Shown here piece after piece: positions 38,886 to 48,390 of a stretch of DNA of 64,000 bases. Under the pieces are notes generated by a model that searched no databases, had not been told where the DNA came from, and saw nothing but the letters and a program-made list of their open reading frames with translations. Within the stretch, counting starts at the first letter, position 1, and each line of letters opens with the position of its first letter. Source of the stretch: Bacillus glycinifermentans (lineage in GTDB: Bacteria > Bacillota > Bacilli > Bacillales > Bacillaceae); assembly GCF_001042475.2 (NCBI RefSeq), contig NZ_LECW02000015.1, positions 62,001-126,000 on the forward strand, read 5' to 3'. A program made the position numbers and the translations under genes.

Positions 38886-39791
38886 GTGACTGAACTAGGA
38901 AATCGGCTCAAAGAAGCCAGAGAGGAAAAAGGGATGTCGTTAGACGACCTCCAGGCGGCAACGAAAATCCAAAAAAGGTATTTGACGGCGCTTGAAGAAG
39001 GAAACTATGACGTTATTCCGGGAAAGTTTTATGTAAGAGCTTTTATTAAACAGTACGCTGAAGCCGTCGGACTGAACTCGGAGGAGCTGTTTGAAGAGTT
39101 CAAAAAGGATATCCCTGACTCCTACAATGACGAGGTTTCTGATAAACTTTCTTCGATCAAGCCTCAGAGGGAGCTTCCGGCGCCCGCCTCCAAAGCGCTT
39201 GAGCTTTTGCCTACACTGCTTGTCTCGGCAGGCGTGATTGTCGTGATCGCGATCATTTACGTCATTGTCCAGGCCGTGATGGGCGGAGGAAATGAAAATT
39301 CCGCCGAACAGACGAAAACGGAAGAGACAGAGAGCAAGTATGATGTCTCAAAAGATTCGCCGCTGAAGAATGAAAATCAAAAAAACGCGGACAACGAAAA
39401 ATCAGGCGCTGAAGATAAAAAAGACGACGACGCCCAGAAAACCGCTGACAAAAAAGAGCTGAGCATCAAGGCCGTAAACAGCCAGGGCTCTTCCACAACC
39501 TATGAAGTATCGGGAGCCGACAAGCTTGAGCTTGAGGTGACAACGACCGCAGACTCATGGGTCAGGGTGCGGGACGCGAAAGGAACCTCCCTTAAAGAAG
39601 GCATGATGAAAAAAGGAGATTCCTTTCAAAAAAATATTACCGACCAAGATCAGATTGAATTGCGGGTCGGATATGCGCCTGGCGTAGAAATCAAAATCAA
39701 CGGAAAGGTTCTTTCCTACGAACTTGATCCGAAGAATGTGATGACACAAAACATAACGATTGAAAATAAAAAGGAGAAAAAGTCATCTTAA
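38886..39791 (+). CDS. rodZ: Cell-shape regulator RodZ
   Basis: RodZ (YmfM) links MreB to the membrane. The 301-aa protein has an N-terminal Xre-type helix-turn-helix (LGNRLKEAREEKGMSLDDLQ) and one membrane helix (about residues 106-128, LLVSAGVIVVIAIIYVIVQ). An Asn/Lys/Asp-rich spacer and a C-terminal DUF4115 beta domain outside the membrane follow. GTG 38886 is chosen; the GTG at 38877 lies within the GGAAGGTG ribosome site. It is followed by pgsA, as in B. subtilis. Confidence 0.95.
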   Translation: MTELGNRLKEAREEKGMSLDDLQAATKIQKRYLTALEEGNYDVIPGKFYVRAFIKQYAEAVGLNSEELFEEFKKDIPDSYNDEVSDKLSSIKPQRELPAPASKALELLPTLLVSAGVIVVIAIIYVIVQAVMGGGNENSAEQTKTEETESKYDVSKDSPLKNENQKNADNEKSGAEDKKDDDAQKTADKKELSIKAVNSQGSSTTYEVSGADKLELEVTTTADSWVRVRDAKGTSLKEGMMKKGDSFQKNITDQDQIELRVGYAPGVEIKINGKVLSYELDPKNVMTQNITIENKKEKKSS

Positions 39792-39813
39792 CGGTCCGGA
39801 TGACTTTTTCTTT
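39776..39813 (+). terminator. Terminator overlapping the rodZ stop
   Basis: GAAAAAGTCATC pairs perfectly with GATGACTTTTTC (12 bp), with T-rich sequence after it. Confidence 0.88.
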
Positions 39814-39853
39814 CGTCCATCAGCAATAAAACGATACATAATGGAGGAACTTT

Positions 39854-40435
39854 ATGTTTAACTTACCGAATAAAATCACGCTTTCGAGAATCGCCTTAAT
39901 TCCTATTTTCATGATCATCATGCTCGTCCCGTTCAACTGGGGGTCGCTGTCTTTCGGAAACGAATCGATTCCGGTGGCACATCTGATCGGCGCTCTATTG
40001 TTCATCTTCGCCTCCGTTACCGATTGGGTTGACGGCTATTATGCAAGAAAGCTGAAACTCGTGACCAATTTCGGGAAATTTCTCGATCCTCTGGCAGACA
40101 AATTGCTCGTGTCTTCGGCTTTGATCATTTTGGTCCATTATCACCTTGCCCCGGCCTGGATGGCGATCGTCATCATCAGCCGGGAGTTCGCCGTGACGGG
40201 ACTCCGTCTCGTGCTTGCGGGAACCGGCGAAGTCGTCGCTGCGAATATGCTTGGAAAGGTAAAAACGTGGGCGCAGATCATCGCCATTTCAGCCCTCTTG
40301 CTGCATAATCTCCCATTTGAGCTCGTCTCGTTCCCGTTCGGCTCTCTCGCGCTATGGGTGGCCGTCTTTTTCACCGTCGTATCCGGCTGGGATTATTTCG
40401 CCAAGAACTGGGATGCTTTAAAAACATCGAACTAA
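39854..40435 (+). CDS. pgsA: Phosphatidylglycerophosphate synthase
   Basis: PgsA makes phosphatidylglycerol phosphate from CDP-diacylglycerol and glycerol 3-phosphate in the membrane. The 193-aa product has several membrane helices and the CDP-alcohol phosphotransferase motif: Asp60-Gly61, Ala64-Arg65, Gly74, Asp78 and Asp82, exactly spaced. Start ATG 39854 follows ATGGAGGAAC. It lies 19 bp before cinA. Confidence 0.96.
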   Translation: MFNLPNKITLSRIALIPIFMIIMLVPFNWGSLSFGNESIPVAHLIGALLFIFASVTDWVDGYYARKLKLVTNFGKFLDPLADKLLVSSALIILVHYHLAPAWMAIVIISREFAVTGLRLVLAGTGEVVAANMLGKVKTWAQIIAISALLLHNLPFELVSFPFGSLALWVAVFFTVVSGWDYFAKNWDALKTSN

Positions 40436-40454
40436 ACACAGGGAAGTGGAAAAC

Positions 40455-41705
40455 ATGAAACTTGAAAGAAAAGCTGAAATCATCGCCGTCGGTTCAGAGC
40501 TTTTGCTCGGACAGATCGCTAATACAAACGCACAGTTTATCAGCAAGCATTTGGCGGAAATCGGAATCAACGTTTTTTATCATACAGCGGTCGGAGACAA
40601 CCCTGAACGCTTGAAACGGGTCATTCAAACCGCCCAGGAGCGGTCTGATTTCATCATCTTCTCAGGGGGTCTTGGGCCGACGAAAGACGATTTGACAAAA
40701 GAAACGATCGCACGGGTCATCGGGCGTCCCCTTCAGCTTGATGAGGAAGCATTTCAATCGATTGAAGACTATTTCAAAAAAACGAACCGGACGATGTCTC
40801 CGAACAATCGAAAGCAGGCGCTCGTTCTCGAAGGTTCGGATGTGCTGCCAAACCGGTTCGGAATGGCTCCGGGGATGCTGCTTCAGCATGAATCGCGTTT
40901 TTACATGCTGCTTCCGGGGCCCCCGAAGGAACTTGAGCCGATGTTTGAAAACGAAGCGAAGCCGCTGATTTTAGAAAAACTCGGTTCAAAGGAGAAGATC
41001 GTCTCAAGAGTGCTGCGCTTCTTCGGAATCGGTGAATCCCAGCTTGAAACGGATTTGGAAGACCTTATCGATGCGCAGACGAACCCGACGATCGCTCCTT
41101 TGGCGGCAGATGGTGAAGTCACCCTCAGGCTGACGGCAAAACACGCCGATCCGGCTGAGACGGAACGCCTTCTAAAAGAAACGGAAGACCGCATTTTAGA
41201 GCGCGTCGGCGGGTTCTTTTACGGATACGATGATACATCGCTTGTCGAAGAGCTTGCGAAAGCCTGCGTCCGCAAAGGACTGACGCTGTCTGCTGCGGAA
41301 AGCTTTACAGGAGGGCTTTTTTCCAGCTGGCTGACGGAATTGAGCGGGGCCTCCGAATACTTCAAAGGCGGCGCCGTCTGCTACACAAACGAATTGAAAG
41401 TTTCAGCTGCAGGTGTTTCCGAAGACACGCTCGAGCGCTTTGGAGCCGTCAGCGCGCAATGCGCGAAGGAGCTTGCAGCGGGCATCAGAAGCAAAACCGG
41501 AAGCGACATCGGCATCAGCTTTACCGGTGTGGCCGGTCCGAATACGCAGGAAGGGCATCCTGCCGGGAAGGTATTTATCGGCATCTCGGTCGACGGCAAA
41601 CCGGAGGAAGCGCACGAGTTCATGTTCGCGGGCTCAAGATCGGCCGTCAGGAAGCGTTCTGCCAAATACGGCTGCCATCTGCTCCTGCACATTTTGGGTA
41701 AATAA
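40455..41705 (+). CDS. cinA: CinA, competence/damage-inducible protein
   Basis: A 416-aa two-domain CinA protein, the same length as in B. subtilis. The N-terminal COG1058 domain (MoCF-like, [16 protein letters not shown] and [15 protein letters not shown]) has ADP-ribose pyrophosphatase activity in relatives. The C-terminal COG1546 domain ([22 protein letters not shown]) is the NMN amidohydrolase type. ATG 40455 follows GGGAAGTGG; an in-frame GTG at 40446 overlaps that site. In B. subtilis cinA is co-induced with recA in competence. Confidence 0.95.
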   Translation: MKLERKAEIIAVGSELLLGQIANTNAQFISKHLAEIGINVFYHTAVGDNPERLKRVIQTAQERSDFIIFSGGLGPTKDDLTKETIARVIGRPLQLDEEAFQSIEDYFKKTNRTMSPNNRKQALVLEGSDVLPNRFGMAPGMLLQHESRFYMLLPGPPKELEPMFENEAKPLILEKLGSKEKIVSRVLRFFGIGESQLETDLEDLIDAQTNPTIAPLAADGEVTLRLTAKHADPAETERLLKETEDRILERVGGFFYGYDDTSLVEELAKACVRKGLTLSAAESFTGGLFSSWLTELSGASEYFKGGAVCYTNELKVSAAGVSEDTLERFGAVSAQCAKELAAGIRSKTGSDIGISFTGVAGPNTQEGHPAGKVFIGISVDGKPEEAHEFMFAGSRSAVRKRSAKYGCHLLLHILGK

Positions 41706-41804
41706 GCGATAATTCCGTTTTCGGAGAATCTTCCTTTTAAAAAAAGACCGCTTTCGCTCTTTGCAAAATGATTTTTTATCGTTTAAAACCCGCTGAAAAA
41801 AAAT

Positions 41805-41818
41805 CGAATATGCGTTCG
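41805..41818 (+). promoter_or_regulatory. LexA (SOS) operator of recA
   Basis: CGAATATGCGTTCG fits the Bacillus LexA box (CGAACNNNNGTTCG) with one mismatch. It lies just upstream of the recA -35 element, as in B. subtilis. Confidence 0.9.
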
Positions 41819-41826
41819 CTTTTTTC

Positions 41827-41855
41827 TTGGCAAATCCGAGCAAACAAGGTATAGT
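41827..41855 (+). promoter_or_regulatory. SigA promoter of recA
   Basis: TTGGCA and TATAGT are spaced by 17 nt, 9 nt downstream of the LexA box. Confidence 0.88.
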
Positions 41856-41890
41856 AGATATAGCGGAAGTGATAAAGGAGGAAAAAACAG

Positions 41891-42937
41891 ATGAGTGATC
41901 GTCAGGCAGCCTTAGATATGGCGCTTAAACAAATAGAAAAACAGTTTGGAAAAGGTTCCATTATGAAACTCGGAGAACAAACCGAGACGAGAATTTCAAC
42001 CGTTCCGAGCGGCTCTTTAGCGCTTGATACAGCCCTTGGGGTGGGCGGATATCCGCGCGGACGGATTATTGAAGTATACGGCCCTGAAAGCTCCGGTAAA
42101 ACGACGGTGGCGCTTCACGCGATTGCCGAAGTTCAGCAGCAGGGCGGACAGGCGGCGTTCATAGACGCCGAGCACGCGCTTGATCCTGTTTACGCGCAAA
42201 AATTAGGGGTTAACATTGACGAGCTGCTGCTGTCCCAGCCTGACACGGGGGAACAGGCGCTTGAAATTGCGGAAGCGCTTGTCAGAAGCGGAGCCGTTGA
42301 TATCGTTGTCATCGACTCCGTTGCGGCGCTCGTGCCGAAGGCGGAAATCGAAGGAGACATGGGAGACTCGCATGTCGGGCTGCAGGCCAGACTGATGTCC
42401 CAAGCGCTGCGGAAGCTTTCCGGGGCAATCAATAAATCAAAAACGATCGCGATCTTTATTAACCAGATCCGCGAAAAAGTCGGCGTCATGTTCGGAAATC
42501 CTGAGACGACTCCAGGGGGAAGGGCCCTGAAGTTCTATTCTTCCGTGCGGCTTGAAGTGCGCCGCGCCGAACAGCTCAAACAAGGCAACGACGTCATGGG
42601 GAACAAGACGAAAATTAAAGTCGTGAAAAACAAAGTGGCGCCTCCATTCAGGACGGCCGAAGTAGACATTATGTACGGCGAAGGAATCTCAAAAGAAGGG
42701 GAAATCATCGACCTTGGAACAGAGCTTGACATCGTCCAAAAAAGCGGGGCATGGTACTCCTATCAGGATGAGCGCCTTGGACAGGGCCGTGAAAACGCGA
42801 AGCAGTTCCTCAAAGAAAACAAAGATGTGCTTTTGATGATCCAAGAGCAGATCAGGGAGCATTACGGCCTGGATAACAACGGTGTTTCGGCTCCAAAAGA
42901 AGAAGAGGAAGACATTCAGGAAGAGCTCGAATTTTAA
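41891..42937 (+). CDS. recA: Recombinase RecA
   Basis: RecA forms filaments on single-stranded DNA for strand exchange and triggers LexA self-cleavage. The 348-aa product has Walker A GPESSGKT at 64-71, the family signature [10 protein letters not shown] and an acidic C-terminus ([12 protein letters not shown]). Start ATG 41891 follows AAAGGAGG. The LexA box and promoter upstream show SOS control. Confidence 0.99.
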   Translation: MSDRQAALDMALKQIEKQFGKGSIMKLGEQTETRISTVPSGSLALDTALGVGGYPRGRIIEVYGPESSGKTTVALHAIAEVQQQGGQAAFIDAEHALDPVYAQKLGVNIDELLLSQPDTGEQALEIAEALVRSGAVDIVVIDSVAALVPKAEIEGDMGDSHVGLQARLMSQALRKLSGAINKSKTIAIFINQIREKVGVMFGNPETTPGGRALKFYSSVRLEVRRAEQLKQGNDVMGNKTKIKVVKNKVAPPFRTAEVDIMYGEGISKEGEIIDLGTELDIVQKSGAWYSYQDERLGQGRENAKQFLKENKDVLLMIQEQIREHYGLDNNGVSAPKEEEEDIQEELEF

Positions 42938-42941
42938 TTTC

Positions 42942-42970
42942 AAGGCTGCCGCCCGGCAGCCTTTTCTTTT
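42942..42970 (+). terminator. Terminator of recA
   Basis: AAGGCTGCC pairs with GGCAGCCTT, followed by a T-rich run. Confidence 0.9.
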
Positions 42971-43081
42971 TCTTTCGCAAATCCGCCGTCCCCTCACAAA
43001 AAATCTCCGAACCTGTTGCCGGTTCAGCGCATGTATGTCCGGTGGATTGCTTATATCTTTTGAAACGTTAAGACCGTAAGC

Positions 43082-43110
43082 TTGACAAGTATTTGCCACA
43101 CAATTACAAT
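43082..43110 (+). promoter_or_regulatory. SigA promoter of rny
   Basis: TTGACA and TACAAT are spaced by 17 nt. The leader to rny is about 165 nt; a second TTGACA at 43159 in it has no matching -10. The rest of the 42971-43283 gap shows no gene. Confidence 0.75.
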
Positions 43111-43283
43111 GAAATTGTATCACTTGTTTTTCTTAACATGATTGATAAACATTTAAACTTGACAAGGGCTGTGAAGCTTCTTCATTCCCTGTGAAGGTTC
43201 TGTATGTTGAGAAGAAAGTACAATGTACATGCCGACACTTACTTTTAGCAAGAAACAAGTTCATAGCAAGAGGAGGTGAAAGT

Positions 43284-44843
43284 ATGAGTCCATTAACCAT
43301 TCTCATCTCCATTTTGCTGAGCCTATTCTGTTTAGTTGTTGGCTACTATGTTCGAAAAATCATTGCCGAAGCAAAAATTTCAGGTGCGCGCAACGCAGCC
43401 GAACAAATTCTTGGAGACGCAAAGCGGGATGCTGAAGCGTTGAAAAAAGAAGCCCTTCTTGAAGCAAAGGACGAGATTCACACGCTTCGGATAGAAGCTG
43501 AACAAGAAGTTCGTGAAAGACGAAATGAGCTTCAAAAACAAGAAAACCGTTTACTCCAAAAGGAAGAGAACCTTGACCGAAAAGATGAATCGTTAGATAA
43601 ACGGGAAGCGATGTTGGAGAAGAAGGATCATTCTCTGAATGAACGACAACAACATATTGAAGAGATGGAAAGCAAAGTGGATGAAATGATTCGTAAGCAG
43701 CAGTCGGAGTTGGAGCGTATTTCAAGTCTGACGCGTGATGAAGCGAAGCAAATCATTCTGGAGCGGGTTGAAAAAGAGCTTTCCCATGACATCGCGATCA
43801 TGATGAAAGAAACTGAAAATCGTGCGAAAGAAGAGGCTGATAAAAAAGCGAAAAATATTCTTTCATTGGCTTTACAGCGCTGTGCGGCTGATCATGTGGC
43901 AGAGACGACGGTTTCCGTTGTCAACCTTCCAAATGATGAGATGAAAGGCCGTATTATCGGACGTGAAGGGCGAAACATCCGTACGTTGGAAACATTGACT
44001 GGAATCGACCTCATCATTGACGATACGCCGGAAGCCGTTATCCTTTCAGGATTTGATCCGATCAGGCGCGAAACAGCACGGATCGCTCTTGATAAGCTCG
44101 TTCAGGATGGACGCATTCATCCTGCCAGAATCGAAGAAATGGTTGAGAAATCCCGTCGTGAAGTGGATGATTATATTCGCGAAATGGGCGAACAGACGAC
44201 GTTTGAGGTAGGAGTCCACGGTCTTCATCCCGATTTAATCAAAATACTCGGCCGCTTGAAGTTCAGAACAAGCTACGGACAGAATGTACTAAAACATTCA
44301 ATGGAAGTGGCATTCTTGACCGGACTTATGGCTGCTGAGCTTGGAGAAGACGTTACGCTTGCGAAAAGAGCTGGTCTTCTTCACGATATCGGGAAAGCGA
44401 TTGACCACGAGGTGGAAGGAAGCCATGTCGAAATCGGCGTGGAACTGGCCACCAAGTATAAGGAGCATCCTGTCGTCATCAACAGTATCGCATCACACCA
44501 CGGAGATCAGGAGCCGACTTCCGTCATCGCCGTGCTCGTGGCCGCAGCTGATGCGCTGTCAGCCGCAAGACCTGGCGCAAGAAGCGAAACGCTCGAAAAT
44601 TATATTCGCAGGCTTGAAAAACTGGAGGAAATCTCCGAGTCTTACGAAGGTGTTGAAAAATCGTTTGCGATACAGGCCGGACGGGAAGTGCGGATCATGG
44701 TGAAACCAGACTCGATTAACGATCTTGAAGCCCATCGTTTGGCGCGGGATATTCGAAAACGAATTGAGGACGAGCTCGACTACCCTGGACATATTAAAGT
44801 AACCGTCATCAGGGAAACGAGAGCCGTTGAATACGCAAAATAA
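43284..44843 (+). CDS. rny: Ribonuclease Y
   Basis: RNase Y is the membrane-bound endoribonuclease that starts mRNA decay in Bacillus. The 519-aa chain has an N-terminal membrane helix ([18 protein letters not shown]), a long charged coiled coil (about residues 30-200), a KH domain ([15 protein letters not shown]) and an HD domain with His367-Asp368 in [15 protein letters not shown] 43284 follows AGGAGGTGA; the longer upstream frame has no support. ymdB follows, as in B. subtilis. Confidence 0.98.
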   Translation: MSPLTILISILLSLFCLVVGYYVRKIIAEAKISGARNAAEQILGDAKRDAEALKKEALLEAKDEIHTLRIEAEQEVRERRNELQKQENRLLQKEENLDRKDESLDKREAMLEKKDHSLNERQQHIEEMESKVDEMIRKQQSELERISSLTRDEAKQIILERVEKELSHDIAIMMKETENRAKEEADKKAKNILSLALQRCAADHVAETTVSVVNLPNDEMKGRIIGREGRNIRTLETLTGIDLIIDDTPEAVILSGFDPIRRETARIALDKLVQDGRIHPARIEEMVEKSRREVDDYIREMGEQTTFEVGVHGLHPDLIKILGRLKFRTSYGQNVLKHSMEVAFLTGLMAAELGEDVTLAKRAGLLHDIGKAIDHEVEGSHVEIGVELATKYKEHPVVINSIASHHGDQEPTSVIAVLVAAADALSAARPGARSETLENYIRRLEKLEEISESYEGVEKSFAIQAGREVRIMVKPDSINDLEAHRLARDIRKRIEDELDYPGHIKVTVIRETRAVEYAK

Positions 44844-44873
44844 AGTGGTGCGCATGCATCACTTTATTTTTTT
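44837..44873 (+). terminator. Terminator of rny, overlapping its stop
   Basis: AAAATAAAGTG pairs with CACTTTATTTT around a GCGCATGCAT-type loop, followed by more T. Confidence 0.85.
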
Positions 44874-44928
44874 GTTTCCTTGTGTAACACTATTAAAGAA
44901 ACCTATTGAAAAAAGAAAGGGTCAAAGC

Positions 44929-45726
44929 ATGAGAATTTTATTTGTTGGAGATGTCGTCGGTTCGCCCGGCAGAGAGATGATTAAAACGTATTTGCCAAAA
45001 CTGAAGCTGAAATATAAACCGCACGCCGTCATCGTGAACGGAGAGAACGCAGCACACGGGAAAGGCATCACCGAAAAAATTTATCATCAGTTCATTCAAG
45101 CGGGTGCCGATGTCATCACAATGGGAAATCATACGTGGGATAAAAGGGAAATATTTGATTTTATCGATGGCGCTCCGCAGATCGTCAGGCCTGCCAATTT
45201 TCCTAAAGGCACGCCGGGCAAAGGAATCGCTTACATCAAAACAAACGGCAGCAAGGAACTGGCTGTGATCAATTTGCAAGGCCGTACATTTCTGCCTCCG
45301 ATCGATTGTCCGTTTGAAAAAGCGGACGAATTGATTGAAGAGGCTTCTAAAAGAACGCCGTATATTTTTATCGATATGCATGCCGAAGCGACGAGCGAAA
45401 AGCAGGCGATCGGCTGGTATGCGGACGGACGGGTTTCGGCTGTTGTCGGAACGCATACACACGTGCAGACGGCGGACAACCGCGTACTTCCAAAAGGGAC
45501 GGCTTATATTACCGACGTCGGCATGACAGGACCTTATGACGGCATTCTCGGCGTGGAACGGGAGACGATCATCAAACGGTTTAAGACGAGTCTTCCGGTC
45601 CGGTTCGAAATCGCCGAAGGCCGTACGACGTTAAGCGCAGTTGTCATTGATATCGATGACCAAAGCAAAAAAGCTGTTAAAATCGACCGGATATTAATCA
45701 ATGATGACCACATGTTTTTTGAATAA
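44929..45726 (+). CDS. ymdB: Phosphodiesterase YmdB
   Basis: A 265-aa metallophosphoesterase (TIGR00282 type); B. subtilis YmdB has phosphodiesterase activity on 2',3'-cyclic nucleotides and affects late adaptive responses such as biofilm formation. Metal motifs are FVGDVVGSPGR, NGENAAHGKG, MGNHTWDKRE and the C-terminal GTHTHVQTADNRVL. ATG 44929 follows AAAGAAAGGG. It is the partner gene of rny. Confidence 0.95.
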   Translation: MRILFVGDVVGSPGREMIKTYLPKLKLKYKPHAVIVNGENAAHGKGITEKIYHQFIQAGADVITMGNHTWDKREIFDFIDGAPQIVRPANFPKGTPGKGIAYIKTNGSKELAVINLQGRTFLPPIDCPFEKADELIEEASKRTPYIFIDMHAEATSEKQAIGWYADGRVSAVVGTHTHVQTADNRVLPKGTAYITDVGMTGPYDGILGVERETIIKRFKTSLPVRFEIAEGRTTLSAVVIDIDDQSKKAVKIDRILINDDHMFFE

Positions 45727-45765
45727 AAGAACGAAAAATCATTTTAGAAAAATATTAAAAAGAAA

Positions 45766-45795
45766 GCAGGAATATCCCGGTCTTTTCGTGAATAT
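45766..45795 (+). promoter_or_regulatory. SigH-type promoter of spoVS
   Basis: GCAGGAATA, a 12-nt spacer and CGTGAATAT match the SigH pattern (RnAGGAWWW, 11-12 nt, RnnGAATWW) with one mismatch. In B. subtilis spoVS depends on SigH. The distance of about 135 nt to spoVS leaves a long leader. Confidence 0.6.
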
Positions 45796-45928
45796 AGTAA
45801 AAATGGAAGGTACCCTGCTATTTTTGAAAAGCAATTAAAAGGGGATGGCTTTTTCAAATGGCAATATCTAACAATGACTGTTCTAATGAACACTCACTTA
45901 TCCATTGTAAAATTAAGGGGGAGCAGGA

Positions 45929-46189
45929 ATGGAAATATTAAAGGTTTCAGCAAAATCAAATCCAAACTCGGTTGCAGGTGCGCTGGCGGGAGTTTTGAGA
46001 GAACGAGGGGCTGCAGAAATTCAAGCAATCGGTGCCGGAGCATTGAACCAAGCGGTAAAAGCGGTTGCGATTGCCCGGGGATTTGTGGCGCCCAGCGGTG
46101 TCGATCTGATTTGTATTCCGGCTTTTACAGACATTCAAATTGACGGTGAAGAGCGGACGGCGATCAAATTAATTGTAGAGCCTCGCTGA
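45929..46189 (+). CDS. spoVS: Stage V sporulation protein S
   Basis: SpoVS is an 86-aa Alba-like protein needed for coat assembly and spore maturation. The family pattern MEILKVSAKSNPNSVAGALA and GAGALNQAVKAVAIARGFV is almost invariant. Start ATG 45929 follows AGGGGGAGCAGG. A SigH-like promoter and a terminator bracket it. Confidence 0.97.
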   Translation: MEILKVSAKSNPNSVAGALAGVLRERGAAEIQAIGAGALNQAVKAVAIARGFVAPSGVDLICIPAFTDIQIDGEERTAIKLIVEPR

Positions 46190-46220
46190 TAGAAAAAGAA
46201 TGTATTGATTTCATATGTTT

Positions 46221-46253
46221 CAACCTGCTTACACATGTAAGCGGGTTGTTTTT
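46221..46253 (+). terminator. Terminator of spoVS
   Basis: CAACCTGCTTAC pairs with GTAAGCGGGTTG (one T-G pair) around ACAT, followed by TTTTTG. Confidence 0.9.
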
Positions 46254-46292
46254 GATTTGGCTTTGAAAAATCTGTCATGGGAGGGATCGGTC

Positions 46293-47207
46293 GTGAACAT
46301 TTTCGATGCCCATTCAGATTTGCTTATGAAACTTTGGAAAAACCCGCGGCTTAATGAATACAGCGATCCTTCGCTGCAAACGCCGGTCAGTGCGCTATTA
46401 AACGGAAAGGCAAAGGTTCAGTGTCTGGCGATTTTTCTGCCGGATACGGTGCCGGCGAATCTGCGCCTTGAAATGGCGCTCGTCCAAATTCAGCTGTTCT
46501 ATGAAAAAGTCGCAAAATATAAACGAATCAAACTGATCAAAAGCAAGTCAGACATCGATTCGCTCAAATTTGATGAAACAGGGATTATCTTAACGATGGA
46601 AGGGTGCGAACCGATATCGAAAAATGTAAGACTGTTTGATATCTTTTTTCAGCTCGGCGTCAGAAGCTTCGGTTTGACATGGAATTGGGCCAACGTGTTC
46701 GCGGACGGCGCCTTGGAAAAGAGGAACGCCGGTCTTACGCAATGGGGGGAAAAACTGATCAAGATCGCCAACCGGCACCGGGTTTGGACTGACGTTTCCC
46801 ATTTGTCGGAAAAAAGCTTCTGGGATACGGTTGCCCTTGCTAAATATCCGATTGCCTCCCACTCGAATTCGTACAGCCTCTGTCCGCATCCGCGAAATTT
46901 AAAAGATGACCAAATCAAAGCGCTGATCAAGAAAAACGGGGTCATCGGCATCACCTTTGTTCCCGAGTTTATAAATAAGACGCCCCGCATAAAAGACATC
47001 CTTTCGCATATCGACCATGTCTGCTCTTTGGGCGGTGAACGGCATATCGGATTCGGCTCCGATTTTGACGGGATCGATAAGGTGATTCCGGGGCTCGAAG
47101 CCTACAAGGATTACGACAATCTGATCCATGCATTGGAGCGCCATTATTCTGCAAGACAAGTCAGACGGTTTCTCTATGAAAATTTCATCAGCCGGATTCC
47201 GTTTTAA
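46293..47207 (+). CDS. Membrane dipeptidase, M19 family
   Basis: A 304-aa zinc dipeptidase of the renal dipeptidase type, which splits dipeptides including D-amino-acid ones. Metal ligands appear in order: His7-x-Asp9 (DAHSD), Glu in TMEGCEPI, His in DVSHLSEKSFWD and SHSNS, and Asp in GFGSDFDG. GTG 46293 is chosen because GGGAGGG lies 6 nt upstream; the longer frame from 46215 overlaps the spoVS terminator. It is not part of the B. subtilis order that I recall between spoVS and tdh, so it may be a clade-specific gene. Confidence 0.88.
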   Translation: MNIFDAHSDLLMKLWKNPRLNEYSDPSLQTPVSALLNGKAKVQCLAIFLPDTVPANLRLEMALVQIQLFYEKVAKYKRIKLIKSKSDIDSLKFDETGIILTMEGCEPISKNVRLFDIFFQLGVRSFGLTWNWANVFADGALEKRNAGLTQWGEKLIKIANRHRVWTDVSHLSEKSFWDTVALAKYPIASHSNSYSLCPHPRNLKDDQIKALIKKNGVIGITFVPEFINKTPRIKDILSHIDHVCSLGGERHIGFGSDFDGIDKVIPGLEAYKDYDNLIHALERHYSARQVRRFLYENFISRIPF

Positions 47208-47266
47208 AAAAATATTCCATATTTTTCAGAGGGTGTTCAGATGTCCGCACCACGTGTACATCAATA

Positions 47267-47295
47267 TTTACCGATGTATAAAATCGTGCTACAAT
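47267..47295 (+). promoter_or_regulatory. SigA promoter of tdh-kbl
   Basis: TTTACC and an extended -10 TGCTACAAT are spaced by 17 nt, 40 nt before the tdh ATG. Confidence 0.65.
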
Positions 47296-47334
47296 CCTAA
47301 TGTAAAGCGATTTAGCAAAGGGGGTCTGTTCATC

Positions 47335-48375
47335 ATGAGCGGAAAAATGAAAGCGCTTATCAAGGCGGCGGGGGAGCCGGGAGCTGTTTGTGATCTTGTT
47401 CCGATACCGGAAATAGGCCAGCGCGAAGTGCTGATTAAAGTCAAAGCCGCGTCGATCTGCGGGACTGATGTTCATATTTATAATTGGGATGAATGGGCAA
47501 AAAACAGAGTGAAGCCGCCATATGTTTTCGGCCACGAATTTTCGGGTGAAGTGGCGGCGGTCGGGGAAAATGTCTCGTCTGTCAAAGAAGGCGATTTTGT
47601 ATCGGCGGAAACGCACTTCGTCTGCGGCAAATGCATTCCGTGTCTGACGGGAAAACAGCATGTGTGCAGCAATACGATGATCCTCGGCGTTGATACAGAA
47701 GGATGCTTCGCCGAATATGTCAAGGTGCCCGAAAGCAACATTTGGAAAAATCCGCCCGGCATGCCCGAGGATCTTGCTTCCATACAAGAACCGCTCGGAA
47801 ATGCCGTTCATACGGTTCTGTCAGGCATTGCGGCCGGATCGAAAACGGCTATTGTCGGCTGTGGACCGATCGGCCTGATGGCAGTCGCTGTGGCAAAAAC
47901 AGCCGGCGCTTCACAAGTGATCGCCATCGATAAAAACGAGTACAGGCTCGAACTGGCCGTGAAAATGGGGGCAACGGCTACGATTTCGATCGAAAAAGAA
48001 GATACGCTTAAAAATGTAAGCGCTTTAACAAATGGGGAAGGCGCAGACCTTGTATGTGAGATGTCAGGCCATCCGACGGCGATCTGCCAAAGCTTAAAAA
48101 TGGCGGCAAATGGTGGAAGGGTTCACATTTTAAGCCTGCCTGAGCATCCGGTGTGCATCGACATGACCAATGACATCGTCTTTAAAGGCCTTACAGTTCA
48201 AGGGATTACCGGCAGAAAAATGTTTGAAACGTGGCGGCAGGTGAGCGACTTGCTCCATTCAGGAGCCATTCAGATCAAGCCCGTCATCACCCACCATTTT
48301 TCTCTTGAGGAGTATGAAAAAGGCTTTGAGCTGATGAGGGAAGGACAGTGCGGCAAAGTCATACTGATACCATAA
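47335..48375 (+). CDS. tdh: L-threonine 3-dehydrogenase
   Basis: Tdh oxidises threonine to 2-amino-3-ketobutyrate, using NAD. The 346-aa zinc alcohol dehydrogenase-type protein has the catalytic zinc residues Cys42 and His67-Glu68 and the structural zinc cysteines 97, 100, 103 and 111. The NAD motif is VGCGPIGLMAV. ATG 47335 follows AAAGGGGGTC. Kbl, 15 bp downstream, completes the pathway to glycine and acetyl-CoA. Confidence 0.96.
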   Translation: MSGKMKALIKAAGEPGAVCDLVPIPEIGQREVLIKVKAASICGTDVHIYNWDEWAKNRVKPPYVFGHEFSGEVAAVGENVSSVKEGDFVSAETHFVCGKCIPCLTGKQHVCSNTMILGVDTEGCFAEYVKVPESNIWKNPPGMPEDLASIQEPLGNAVHTVLSGIAAGSKTAIVGCGPIGLMAVAVAKTAGASQVIAIDKNEYRLELAVKMGATATISIEKEDTLKNVSALTNGEGADLVCEMSGHPTAICQSLKMAANGGRVHILSLPEHPVCIDMTNDIVFKGLTVQGITGRKMFETWRQVSDLLHSGAIQIKPVITHHFSLEEYEKGFELMREGQCGKVILIP

Positions 48376-48390
48376 AAAGGAGAGATTGAT

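Noticed and set aside
43159-43190. Second TTGACA in front of rny as another promoter
   Set aside because: No -10 hexamer lies 16-19 nt downstream.
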